Part shown: piece by piece, positions 28,143-36,097 of the stretch
Numbering within the stretch: position 1 is the stretch's first letter
Layout: each line of letters opens with the position of its first letter
Assembly (NCBI RefSeq): GCF_024347095.1
Contig: NZ_AP024904.1
Span: 62,001 to 126,000, forward strand
DNA: 64,000 bases
From: Vibrio rhizosphaerae
GTDB taxonomy: Bacteria; Pseudomonadota; Gammaproteobacteria; Enterobacterales; Vibrionaceae
Reading direction: 5' to 3'
Made by a program: the position numbers and the translations under genes
Notes under the pieces: model-generated
What the model was told of the DNA's origin: nothing
What the model saw: only the letters and a program-made list of their open reading frames with translations
Database searches by the model: none

Positions 28143-28357
28143 CACAGCATTACCATTCCACATACTAAAATACAGTTTAATTACCTCAACCGAGCCTCCC
28201 TGTTACTCCCATTCCAAAAATAACCACTTCCCATCAAAACCCCAAATTTAAACATGTTTTATAAATCCATTTGAGTATAATTGTGGGTTCATATGAAAAT
28301 AACTTTATCAATAAGCATTCACCAATAAAAACAATCACGGCTCAGCCAACAACGTCA

Positions 28358-29923
28358 ATGAACTATCAAACCACTCAAATCTACAACCTGATGATGTACG
28401 AATTTGCTCAAGTTGAAGGGGATTTTGCATCTTTAAGTGAGTCAGATGTGAAATCTGTCATACCAGCTGGAATGCGCTTTGCTGATTTTCTCGAACAACT
28501 TCACTACGGTCATCAGGTGTTACTGACGGATGTGCCATCGATTCCGTTGCTGATCCGGGATCGGGATGAATGGGGCAATCTATACTGGCGAGTGAATCTT
28601 GCGGTTGAGCCTCATCTCGATTTGCTGGCTAACAAGGCTTATACCGCCAGAGTTGAATGGGTCAATCATGGCATTGGTTCAACTTATTCCGGCAGCGTTA
28701 ACGCTTCTGTTTATACTGAGCCTTATGTCGAACGCGAACCTGTGAAGTTGAGTTTACAAGAGCGATTGATCAGGCAGCGTCAGGAGCGACTACGGGAGCT
28801 GGATAAAATCCCACTGCCTTCATCCGCATGGCAGAACGCATTTAACAAACCGCCAGTCAAACCTTCCCGTTTCGCCAAATCTGCGCGAGTGCCGAGCGGT
28901 ACGTGTGACATCGGTACACAAAGAGAGTCGCTTTCTGCGCTGGGGGATTATGCAGCTTATACACTGGCCGTCGGGCAAGGGGTAAGTGCAGCATCTGGAG
29001 AAGCTTTTTTAACGCGTATTGGCGGCGCAGCGCTGGCAGAACTGCCGGGAATGGCGATGAAGATCGTCGGGCGAGCTGGCATTCTTGCTGCATTTGTGCC
29101 GAACAAATTAGCGGACAGTACGCTCTACAGCGCTGCTGATATGAGTAATAAAGACACGGTTGAAACCAATATTCGCTTGGGGTTCAATACGGAAGGTCGG
29201 ATTTACGGCTATCACGTTAATGGGACGAATATCCCTAAGCGTGAGGTAAAACGGGTCGGTGAGCGGTTTGCTGTTGAGTTAGAGCCGGATATCATCATTG
29301 AATGGGTGCCGATCAGCGGCGATTTTGGCGGTAAACCGATCCTTGTCAATCCTATCCCGGAGATGGAAAAGTTCGATATCTGGATCCATCCGCAAGCGGA
29401 TCAAGGCCAAGAATTTGATAACACCTACATCACCCCAATTGCTGATGCAGATCTGCAAGACTATATTCTGACCTTTCCGGTAGAGACTGGGTTACCGCCG
29501 TTGTATGTGGTGTATAATTTGACACCTAAAACGCGATTACCACGAACGAATGGACGGTGGATTCAAGGTGTGCCCGGTAATGGGCTATGGCAGTCTGATT
29601 TAGATGTAGTCAACAGAGTAACCAACGGTGAGGCAATCCCCTTTAAAAATGGGAGACCGATTTTTGATAAATGGTCAAAAGGTCGTCTTATCTTTGAAAA
29701 TGGCGTGTTAGACGGGACGAAAGACGATTTCACTAGAGTTTATGATGAAATAGCAAACGCTAAAAATCTTTCTAGTAGTCATGCAGCAAAAACCCTTTTG
29801 AGAGATAAAGGATTAACACCTCACCATCATACTTTAACTGAAATACAGCTTATTCCGACGGACTTACATAGTAATATTCCACATATTGGTTCAGCATCAG
29901 ACATGAGGTCACATAACAAATGA
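28358..29923 (+). CDS. Antibacterial effector: S-type pyocin domain with C-terminal HNH/EndoVII-type nuclease
   Basis: 521 residues from the ATG at 28358; the frame is open from a TTG at 28271 (550 residues), and neither start has a clear ribosome site. The N-terminal part is of unknown fold. A middle S-type pyocin domain (about residues 255-390) includes NIRLGFNTEGRIYGYHVNG and DIWIHPQADQGQEFDNTYITP. The C-terminal 90 residues end in TPHHHTLTEIQLIPTDLH, then NIPHIG, the histidine-rich pattern of HNH/EndoVII-superfamily toxins that cut DNA. Position right after the T6SS locus makes it a likely T6SS cargo; a bacteriocin role is an alternative. The next gene overlaps by 4 bp. Confidence 0.82.
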   Translation: MNYQTTQIYNLMMYEFAQVEGDFASLSESDVKSVIPAGMRFADFLEQLHYGHQVLLTDVPSIPLLIRDRDEWGNLYWRVNLAVEPHLDLLANKAYTARVEWVNHGIGSTYSGSVNASVYTEPYVEREPVKLSLQERLIRQRQERLRELDKIPLPSSAWQNAFNKPPVKPSRFAKSARVPSGTCDIGTQRESLSALGDYAAYTLAVGQGVSAASGEAFLTRIGGAALAELPGMAMKIVGRAGILAAFVPNKLADSTLYSAADMSNKDTVETNIRLGFNTEGRIYGYHVNGTNIPKREVKRVGERFAVELEPDIIIEWVPISGDFGGKPILVNPIPEMEKFDIWIHPQADQGQEFDNTYITPIADADLQDYILTFPVETGLPPLYVVYNLTPKTRLPRTNGRWIQGVPGNGLWQSDLDVVNRVTNGEAIPFKNGRPIFDKWSKGRLIFENGVLDGTKDDFTRVYDEIANAKNLSSSHAAKTLLRDKGLTPHHHTLTEIQLIPTDLHSNIPHIGSASDMRSHNK

Positions 29924-30408
29924 TCAACATAGAGAAAAAACTTGAAGAACTCAATGTGATACTAGCTATTGAAGAGGTAAATACCGCGCTTCCACCTATG
30001 CCATCTAGTGCGAGCCATATTGTTCGCCACTACAAGAGATCAGTTCTTTTTTCTGAAAATGTCATTTTTAAACCGCAGTACAAAACGAGTTTAGAAGGCA
30101 GGAATGGAGATCTGTCATTAGAGGTTCTGTGGGGAATAGAGGATAGTCCTTTTAACATCGAGAAAGCCAACCAAAGTTTGAAAAATTTAGAAGCAGAGAG
30201 TGACCTTTACTCAATTGGCGGTAGTTCAGGAAGTAATCATATTTGTGTATCAACGGATGACAATGCTATTTATTTGTTCACGAATGGTATTGATATGACA
30301 AGGTTTAAATTATTTGATCATGCTGATGATTTTTTTAATGCCCTGACAATTGAAAAAAGCAGTGGTTCGGACAACTCTCAAGCGGTATCTGTTCAATTGG
30401 ATTTCTAG
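29920..30408 (+). CDS. Putative immunity protein, SUKH-like
   Basis: A 162-residue cytosolic protein whose ATG overlaps the effector stop (ATGA), the usual toxin-immunity arrangement. It has no signal peptide, as expected for protection from a DNA-cutting toxin. The C-terminal half (IGGSSGSNHICVSTDDNAIYLF ... FDHADDFFNAL) resembles the SUKH/SMI1-KNR4 pattern, in which a glycine-rich turn precedes two strands and a final SFxxF-like helix. The family assignment is tentative; the immunity role rests on context. Confidence 0.68.
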   Translation: MINIEKKLEELNVILAIEEVNTALPPMPSSASHIVRHYKRSVLFSENVIFKPQYKTSLEGRNGDLSLEVLWGIEDSPFNIEKANQSLKNLEAESDLYSIGGSSGSNHICVSTDDNAIYLFTNGIDMTRFKLFDHADDFFNALTIEKSSGSDNSQAVSVQLDF

Positions 30409-30613
30409 ACTTAGTCAGCTTGCGGAGGCTGTTCATTCTTGGTGTCATAGCTCGAAGCCGAAGCCTGAGAAAATCATTGGGGAAAGAAATAAAAAAGAAC
30501 CGCGTCGCATTTTACCTTTGAGTCGTGCTAAAACGATGATAAACGGTGTTTTTTGCTGAGTGCTTCTTTTATGCTAGCGCTATTCATCCACAACGAGTTT
30601 CAATACTGCGATT

Positions 30614-31492
30614 ATGAAAACATCCCTCGACCATCTGCCCGAATATAAACAGCGTGAGCTGGCGGACATCTCAACGATTCTGCGCGATACACTGGAAGAT
30701 TACCTGCAAGGCAAACAGGGCAGTAAGCGTGAGTTTCGCATTCTGAAAATTATTCTGTTCGGCAGCCATGCTAAAGGCAGTTGGGTCAAGGATCCGGTCA
30801 ATGGTTATATTAGTGATTACGATATTCTGGTGATCGTTAATAAAGCGGCTTTGGTGGAGGATTATGTAGTCTGGCAGCGTGCCGAAGAGCGAATTGATCG
30901 TAAAGTGAAATCGGCCCCGTTAGGTTTGATTGTCCACGATTTAAAGGAAGTGAACGAGCGCTTGCAACAGGGTCACTATTTCTTTAAAGATATTCGCGAA
31001 GAGGGCATTGAACTATTTGCCGCGACGCCGAAACCACTGGCAATGCCGGGGGATTTGACTGAGGAAGAGCTGCGAGAGATAGCCCGTAAGCATTATGAAC
31101 AGTGGATAGAGAATGCCGCTGATAGTATTAAAGTTTTCCATTATACTTTTCATGAATCCATGCTTAATGCAGCAGCATTCAACCTGCATCAGGCAACGGA
31201 GCGTCTTTTTGCCTGTACATTGCTGACTTGTACTAACTATCTCCCGAAATCCCACAATATCGAGAAACTTGGCAACCTGTGCGCGCAGATTGATCCGGCC
31301 TTTGCTGAGATTTTCCCGATGGACAACAAATTTCACCGCCGTAGTTTCCGGCGTCTGCAACGGGCGTATATTGATGCGCGTTATTCAGCGCACTACGAAA
31401 TCACTGAAGAAGAGTTGAATTATTTGGTGGCAGAGGTGCAGCGGTTGCAGGCGTTAACCGAACAGGTTTGTCGGGGGAGGATAGGGGATTGA
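30614..31492 (+). CDS. HEPN domain fused to minimal nucleotidyltransferase, copy 1
   Basis: A 292-residue fusion. The N-terminal MNT part has GS at 50-51 and D68-x-D70 (ILFGSHAKGSW ... ISDYDILVIV), the metal and nucleotide site. The C-terminal HEPN part has R256-x3-H260 (DARYSAHY), close to the RNase motif of HEPN proteins. As two-gene modules, HEPN toxins are neutralised by MNT partners that transfer AMP; here both are in one chain, so a self-controlled RNase or a non-toxin role is possible. Copy 2 at 36219 is 97% identical outside residues 165-190. Confidence 0.85.
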   Translation: MKTSLDHLPEYKQRELADISTILRDTLEDYLQGKQGSKREFRILKIILFGSHAKGSWVKDPVNGYISDYDILVIVNKAALVEDYVVWQRAEERIDRKVKSAPLGLIVHDLKEVNERLQQGHYFFKDIREEGIELFAATPKPLAMPGDLTEEELREIARKHYEQWIENAADSIKVFHYTFHESMLNAAAFNLHQATERLFACTLLTCTNYLPKSHNIEKLGNLCAQIDPAFAEIFPMDNKFHRRSFRRLQRAYIDARYSAHYEITEEELNYLVAEVQRLQALTEQVCRGRIGD

Positions 31493-31512
31493 GTGTTGTA
31501 TTTTGGTTCTCT

Positions 31513-31697
31513 TAGCCTCCGGCTCTCAAATTTGACGCACAATCAGTGTCAGTGATTTCAGAGGCATTGGTGTTCTGTGCGCCAGTTCATCTTTCAGAGA
31601 TGAAAGACGAACCAGAAAATCTTTTTTGTTTGGCGGCGTCACACGCTTTCCAGAACCGGCTTTTACGGGCGTCCTGCCCGGAAAAGCCTAACCATTC
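31513..31697 (+). repeat. Structured repeat, copy D (5' fragment)
   Basis: The first 185 bp of the 450-bp element, directly after the HEPN-MNT gene, with the GTTCA form of H2. It stops exactly after the left arm of H4 (AACCATTC) and runs into unrelated DNA. Confidence 0.88.
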
Positions 31698-31791
31698 GCT
31701 CTCGTTGGCCGCGGGACGTCCAAAACGCTGCACTCATCTGGTTTCCTCTGTACGGGGGTAGGTTCTCCAGAGATTATGTTTTAATTTGATG

Positions 31792-31807
31792 CTGTATATA
31801 AATACAG
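31792..31807. promoter_or_regulatory. LexA (SOS) box
   Basis: CTGTATATAAATACAG fits the LexA consensus CTGT-N8-ACAG with the favoured alternating AT centre, 49 bp before the ATG of the alpha/beta hydrolase. It predicts induction by DNA damage of whatever is transcribed to the right. Confidence 0.7.
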
Positions 31808-31856
31808 TAATTTTATGATATTATCGAAGGCTAACAATTAATCACTGGGTAGTAAA

Positions 31857-32615
31857 ATGAAAGAGTTTAAACTGGATAATAATGTGATTCTTCGGTATCA
31901 GGATCTTTCTGGAGACGATGTTCCGATTGTATTTATTCATGGACTTGGTTGCGCTTCATCATTTGACTATCCACAAGTAGCATCAGTGAGAAGCTTATCT
32001 AATCATCGACGCATTCTCGTTGACTTAATCGGGTCGGGTTACAGTGATAAACCAGAGTTATTTGATTACACGATAGCCAATCATGCTGATTGTATAAAAA
32101 AATTATTAAATCATTTACGTCTCGATAATGTTGTCATTTATGGTCACAGCATGGGGGGCGCAGTATCTATCGTGTTAGCTAATCTGCTAAAAGATAAAGT
32201 GAATACCCTTATCCTGAGTGAAGCTAATCTTGATGCTGGTGGCGGTTTTTTCAGTAAAAAGATTGCAAGTTTTACTGAAAATGATTTTAAAAATTTCGGA
32301 TATGCGAATCTTATTAAAGAGAGTGTAGCAAGTGGTAATACTGAATGGGCTGCTGGATTGTCAAATAGTTCACCAATTGCGATTTACAGAAATGCAATAT
32401 CTTTGATAAATGGTCAAGTGCCAAGCTGGAGACAATTATATTACTCACTTGACTTAGCTAAAACATATATTTTTGGAAGTCATAGTCTGCCAGATTCAGA
32501 CTATGATGAATTGAATAAAAATAATATTAATGTAGTTGTAGTATCGAATGCCGGACACTCAATGGCATGGGAGAATCCGCAAGAGCTAGCATCAGTCATC
32601 GCTAGTTCGATTTAA
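31857..32615 (+). CDS. Alpha/beta-fold hydrolase
   Basis: A 252-residue single-domain hydrolase. It shows the oxyanion loop HGLG (28-31), the nucleophile elbow GHSMGG with Ser98, and the catalytic histidine H234 (NAGHSMAWENP). The substrate cannot be told. It is distinctly AT-rich compared with the T6SS genes, suggesting recent acquisition. It stands alone between a truncated structured repeat and a toxin-antitoxin pair, under a LexA box. Confidence 0.82.
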   Translation: MKEFKLDNNVILRYQDLSGDDVPIVFIHGLGCASSFDYPQVASVRSLSNHRRILVDLIGSGYSDKPELFDYTIANHADCIKKLLNHLRLDNVVIYGHSMGGAVSIVLANLLKDKVNTLILSEANLDAGGGFFSKKIASFTENDFKNFGYANLIKESVASGNTEWAAGLSNSSPIAIYRNAISLINGQVPSWRQLYYSLDLAKTYIFGSHSLPDSDYDELNKNNINVVVVSNAGHSMAWENPQELASVIASSI

Positions 32616-32826
32616 ACAAAAATAACAAACGTATCAATTGTACTAACTCATACACATTCTGACAGTTTAATCGTACACCTACACTCAAAATCTCTGGCTC
32701 ACTTTTGGACATTAATCCGTTAGAGTAGCTCGCCTAGAATCTTATCGAAGTGAACAGCGCTCATACAACCTCAGATCGCATGGATATTATTTATTTAGAT
32801 ACTTGCATTTCATGTATTCTAAGGAG

Positions 32827-34086
32827 TTAGCGATCATCTTGCGGCTTTAAATGTTCCATTCCATTGAATATGTAGTCATTCAATATCACACGTTTGAAAA
32901 GTAACTTTCGAGTAACTTCAGGGACATCTACTTCGTTACACACGGATTCAAACTCTTGGATAATCGTATTAATTTGCAACCTAATAATTTCTTCTGCTTT
33001 TTCAGCCTTAATATTGAAGCTTGGTGCTGCTTTCATACAAAGTGATAACAGAGACAAATTAAAATTTTCGAAGAGCTTCATTCCATGACTCGCCTCTCCA
33101 CCTGTACGGTTTTGTGGACAAATATCATAAGCAGGTGACAGGGATATTTTATCCCCTTCTACAAAGAAAGCGTGATTGCGAGCATGGTCATCCGTATTGC
33201 CGATCAGTACATTAAATACCATCCGTGCAAATAGCTCTTGGCTATCAGAGGCAAAATCGTTGCAATACTGCTTCATAATATTCACTAGGTCTACGTAAGA
33301 TGCCTCTCTAGCCCATGCTTCATCTAAGCCTAAAACTGTCAGCCCTGACACCATTGAGCGACGACACCATGCCCCCCCAACTAACTCTCTATCAAATCGT
33401 TTTACAAGAAGAACATCTTTTCCTAATACTTTTTCGAAAATAACTTCGGCAACATTGAGTCCTGCTAACTTGGCTAGCCTCATGGCTACGTATTCTGATT
33501 GTACAACTTCGTAAGTATCATTTGATGCTGAAAACTTAGCAATATACTTAGCTTTACCAGTGATCATCGCTTTCGGACGAGCACCACCGAGCGATGTACC
33601 ATGCATAAGTGCTCTATCCAAATCCGGCGAGATTTCCTTACCTTGACTGACGATTTCAGACGCTTGGTATAATTCTTCAAGAGTGGCCGCATCAGTAGAA
33701 CGATCAACATACTCAGTGGCCGATTCTTGAAAGTCGAGAGAACCGATCCGGTCTGAAGCGGAATGCATCAAATACGTCATTTCGTCTAACTCAGCATCGT
33801 AGTCTTTGCCCATCAACCGAGAATTAATGACCCTGCGCCCCCAAGCATCAGGAGCTGCATCACGCAAGCACGAGAATATAGGCATACCTTGAACTGGCTC
33901 CTTAGTACCAGCAGAAAGCGGTAATTCATTTGAGTAAATTGGCTCTGCATCTGGACGCTTCAAGTAAGACTGACCGTACGTAAAATATTGGCCGGTTTCA
34001 TCAATAGTGAGTCTACCGGCTACCACAGGCTCTGATTGTCCTCTAAGCCATTTCCAAACGAAGCATTGGTTACTAGAAGTCGTCAT
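32827..34086 (-). CDS. hipA: HipA-type kinase toxin
   Basis: A 419-residue HipA: N-terminal subdomain (about 10-110), a glycine-rich loop GTSLGGARPKA (163-173), catalytic loop NTDDHARN (297-304), and metal-binding DIC at 321-323 in place of DFG. HipA kinases phosphorylate a tRNA synthetase and stop translation. The gene overlaps the upstream hipB by 14 bp, the standard antitoxin-first order. All active-site residues appear intact. Confidence 0.9.
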   Translation of the reverse strand: MTTSSNQCFVWKWLRGQSEPVVAGRLTIDETGQYFTYGQSYLKRPDAEPIYSNELPLSAGTKEPVQGMPIFSCLRDAAPDAWGRRVINSRLMGKDYDAELDEMTYLMHSASDRIGSLDFQESATEYVDRSTDAATLEELYQASEIVSQGKEISPDLDRALMHGTSLGGARPKAMITGKAKYIAKFSASNDTYEVVQSEYVAMRLAKLAGLNVAEVIFEKVLGKDVLLVKRFDRELVGGAWCRRSMVSGLTVLGLDEAWAREASYVDLVNIMKQYCNDFASDSQELFARMVFNVLIGNTDDHARNHAFFVEGDKISLSPAYDICPQNRTGGEASHGMKLFENFNLSLLSLCMKAAPSFNIKAEKAEEIIRLQINTIIQEFESVCNEVDVPEVTRKLLFKRVILNDYIFNGMEHLKPQDDR

Positions 34087-34408
34087 CTAAAATTACCTTT
34101 TTCCTTCTCACTCGATTAGGCAGCAATGCCTCAAATTTCGCATTTGTTTTACGTTTAATAGCAAACTGGTTTTCATCGGGTTCAAATAAGGAAACGCCTA
34201 ACACCCAAGCAGTTTCGAAGTAGAGTCCGATACTTACAGACGGATCACCCTTAAGAATCTTTATCATCGTGGGCTTAGATACCCCAACTCGTGAACACAG
34301 CTCTTCTACAGTGATTTTCTTTTCCTTACGCTGGATTGTAAGCATAGTGGCGAAATGAGTTAGTGCAGCACTAGCAACAGTGCTAACCTGAGTATTTCCC
34401 CTTCCCAT
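34073..34408 (-). CDS. hipB: HipB-type antitoxin with XRE helix-turn-helix
   Basis: A 111-residue protein with an HTH (ITVEELCSRVGVSKPTMIKILKG) and a basic C-terminal tail. It should neutralise the overlapping HipA and repress the operon. Four copies of an 18-bp palindrome lie directly upstream, the first starting one base outside the ATG. Confidence 0.85.
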   Translation of the reverse strand: MGRGNTQVSTVASAALTHFATMLTIQRKEKKITVEELCSRVGVSKPTMIKILKGDPSVSIGLYFETAWVLGVSLFEPDENQFAIKRKTNAKFEALLPNRVRRKKVILDDDF

Positions 34409-34545
34409 AGTAAATTACTCTTTACCATAAATTATATAAGGTAAAGAGTAATTTACCAATCTCTGAATGTCAAAGCGATAGGCCAGAAATAAAGGTAGTA
34501 AAATATATTTTACTATAAACCAGTTAAGGTAAATTATATTTTACC
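34409..34545. promoter_or_regulatory. Four-operator array controlling hipBA
   Basis: Four 18-bp boxes fit RGTAAA-N6-TTTACY: 34409-34426 AGTAAATTACTCTTTACC, 34440-34457 GGTAAAGAGTAATTTACC, 34497-34514 AGTAAAATATATTTTACT (perfect palindrome), 34528-34545 GGTAAATTATATTTTACC. Within each pair the boxes start 31 bp apart, about three helical turns. The first two also mirror one another over 17 bp. Cooperative binding by HipB is the natural reading. Confidence 0.85.
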
Positions 34546-34801
34546 GTTCAAATGGTCATTGAAATGACAGTAAATGAACAACAGAGATCCAGTCTGAACT
34601 CTCTATTGAGTAATTGCTTTAACACACTTCGGGGCAATAATTAGTTGGGATACACGAAGATTGTTCATTTCAAAAGCTACACAGATGTTACATGAGGTTT
34701 TTATTTTGCTTTTACTTTATGTATAACTTATTGAAAGTAATGGGTTAAAGTGTTTTATTGCAACCCCTTAACAGGACGTTCGTTAGCTTGCTTAAAATAT
34801 G
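34546..34801. other. Intergenic region between the two TA modules
   Basis: 256 bp with no supported gene. It contains A/T runs and CGTTAGC and GTTAGC near 34790-34805, which resemble integron core sites but are not part of a complete attC. Confidence 0.5.
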
Positions 34802-35296
34802 TTAGCTCAGGCTGGCTCGAAGATCAGCAATCGTGATAAATAGTCGGTTTTCTGTATCTTTAAATGCGGTAAACCCATATTGTTCATAAAAGTGTTTTGC
34901 GCCGTCTTTTGCATCAACGATAACAACAGGAAACGCGACAGTATCACTGGCAGTCAGTAGTTTGCGAAGAGCGTCGATCAATAACCATTCGCCAAAACCT
35001 TTCCCTTGAAAATTGGCATCAACAGCTAAACGAGCAATGAGTCCGCCAGACGTTGATGAGTGGTGCTTTTTCTGTAGTTTATCTGGTAAAGCATTTAGAT
35101 CAATTGGCGTCATGGTTAAAGTGTAAAATCCAATAATTCTGGATTCATCGTTATCATCTTCCAGAATAAAAGTTCTGGTGTTATCTTTCTTTGCTTGCTG
35201 ACTCGCCATAACTTTCAGATAGTTATTCAGAGCACTGATACCGCAGTCGAATCGGTTTCTGTTATGTTTAGACTTATCAAGGAGTACCGTATTCAT
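34802..35296 (-). CDS. GNAT acetyltransferase toxin (TacT/AtaT-like)
   Basis: A 164-residue GNAT protein with the acetyl-CoA loop at RLAVDANFQGKGFGEWLL (the QGKGFG P-loop) and the late VVDAKDGAKHFYEQYGFTAF with the catalytic tyrosine region. Together with a DUF1778 antitoxin it forms the family that acetylates aminoacyl-tRNA and blocks translation. It overlaps the antitoxin gene by 4 bp. Confidence 0.9.
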   Translation of the reverse strand: MNTVLLDKSKHNRNRFDCGISALNNYLKVMASQQAKKDNTRTFILEDDNDESRIIGFYTLTMTPIDLNALPDKLQKKHHSSTSGGLIARLAVDANFQGKGFGEWLLIDALRKLLTASDTVAFPVVIVDAKDGAKHFYEQYGFTAFKDTENRLFITIADLRASLS

Positions 35297-35565
35297 TGTT
35301 GAGTCTTATCTTCATAACGTTGAGCCGCAGTTTTCAGTTTTGCATTTGATGTAGCCGGACGGTCGAGTGCATCCATCAATAACATAGCGTCAGCTTGGCT
35401 AAGCTTTAGTGTTTCTTCGCGTTCGATAACTTGCATTGCTTTTTCAGTAGCGGCGCTGAGAACGAATGAATTAATACTCGGCATACCGGCAATAGCAGCA
35501 GCTTTAGCCAGTAAGTCTTGTGTTTCAACATCGACTCGGGCAGTGATGCGAGGTAGTGTTGCCAT
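35293..35565 (-). CDS. DUF1778 ribbon-helix-helix antitoxin (TacA-like)
   Basis: A 90-residue antitoxin: an N-terminal RHH DNA-binding segment (LPRITARVDVETQDLLAKAA) and a C-terminal tail that wraps the GNAT toxin (LKTAAQRYEDKTQQ). The ATG at 35565 is used because GGGAGA precedes it; an upstream ATG at 35595 lies inside the operator and lacks a ribosome site. It is expected to repress its own promoter through the two TGTGYCA palindromes. Confidence 0.88.
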   Translation of the reverse strand: MATLPRITARVDVETQDLLAKAAAIAGMPSINSFVLSAATEKAMQVIEREETLKLSQADAMLLMDALDRPATSNAKLKTAAQRYEDKTQQ

Positions 35566-35579
35566 AAATAATCTCCCTT

Positions 35580-35650
35580 TGTGCCAAAATGGCACATCGA
35601 ATTATGGTATCAAATAGCGAGAAAAGCAACCTGTGTGTCACTTTGGCACA
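35580..35650. promoter_or_regulatory. Two operators for the RHH antitoxin
   Basis: TGTGCCAAAATGGCACA (35580-35596, perfect palindrome) and TGTGTCACTTTGGCACA (35634-35650, one half-site change) are 54 bp apart, starting 15 bp upstream of the antitoxin ATG. The form TGTGYCA-N3-TGGCACA fits a dimeric RHH repressor. Confidence 0.75.
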
Positions 35651-35680
35651 TAAACCTAACAAATCACATCAATTGACAGG

Positions 35681-35827
35681 TATTTTGTAACTGAACTCAG
35701 CATTAGCTGCTGCTTGTTGTTTGAGATTTATCATGTTGAAGAAATACAACATGGTGGTGCTATCTATGATGTTGATAATATGAGCGTTGTGGCTCCCAAA
35801 ATCATAAGAGAACCACTATGGAGATAA
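35681..35827 (+). pseudogene. C-terminal remnant of a colicin/pyocin-type HNH DNase
   Basis: The open stretch ending at the TAA 35825-35827 reads FEIYHVEEIQHGGAIYDVDN then MSVVAPKIIREPLWR. This follows the colicin E9/pyocin S HNH pattern of ELHHxxPIxxGGxVYDMDN, then IxVxTPKxHIxIH. The paired histidine is Tyr-His here and the final catalytic histidines of the PKRHIDIH segment are lost. No start codon or receptor/translocation domains are present. It directly precedes the matching immunity remnant, as in intact bacteriocin operons. Confidence 0.72.
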
Positions 35828-35830
35828 GCA

Positions 35831-36097
35831 ATGATACCGTTTAAGAACAGCCTCTCAGAGTATACAGAACGCGCATTTACTCAATTTGTTGAACTTATTT
35901 GTGATAATGAATGACCTGAGTCGGAAGAAGATAAACTGGTTCGTCATTGTTGATTGTTCGATGAAGTAATACTTCACTTGATCCAATTAACTACAGAACA
36001 GGCGTGCAAGACGGCGATATCTCAGAATTCTGAGTATGGCATTGTGTGTCATGCCTCGAAGCTGGAAGCGGAGACAAATCATAGAGGCAAGAAATAA
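35831..36097 (+). pseudogene. Broken colicin/pyocin immunity gene (Im family)
   Basis: The 89-codon frame has an intact GGAG ribosome site and start, then KNSLSEYTERAFTQFVELIC, an in-frame TGA after DNE, PESEEDKLVRHC, a second TGA, and ends SEYGIVCHASKLEAETN, HRGKK. Against colicin E9 immunity ([50 protein letters not shown]) the order and spacing agree. The two internal stops make it a pseudogene, and the central specificity region is not recognisable. Confidence 0.75.

Larger units (their letters stand above)
30484..31697 (+). repeat. Duplicated block, left copy (HEPN-MNT gene, upstream 130 bp and start of repeat D)
   Basis: This segment matches 36089-37302 at a constant offset of 5605 bp. 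Weaker similarity extends about 35 bp further left, where both copies look like the 3' end of a colicin-type immunity gene. Similarity ends in the left arm of hairpin H4 of the structured repeat, where the left copy diverges. Confidence 0.9.

Noticed and set aside
30350..30559. 69-residue ORF after the immunity gene
   Set aside because: Starts inside the immunity gene in another frame and runs through the duplicated upstream DNA; no conserved protein features.
32616..32700. attC site after the alpha/beta hydrolase (ATAACAAACG)
   Set aside because: Only about nine bases match the start of a VCR; no second half or hairpin follows.
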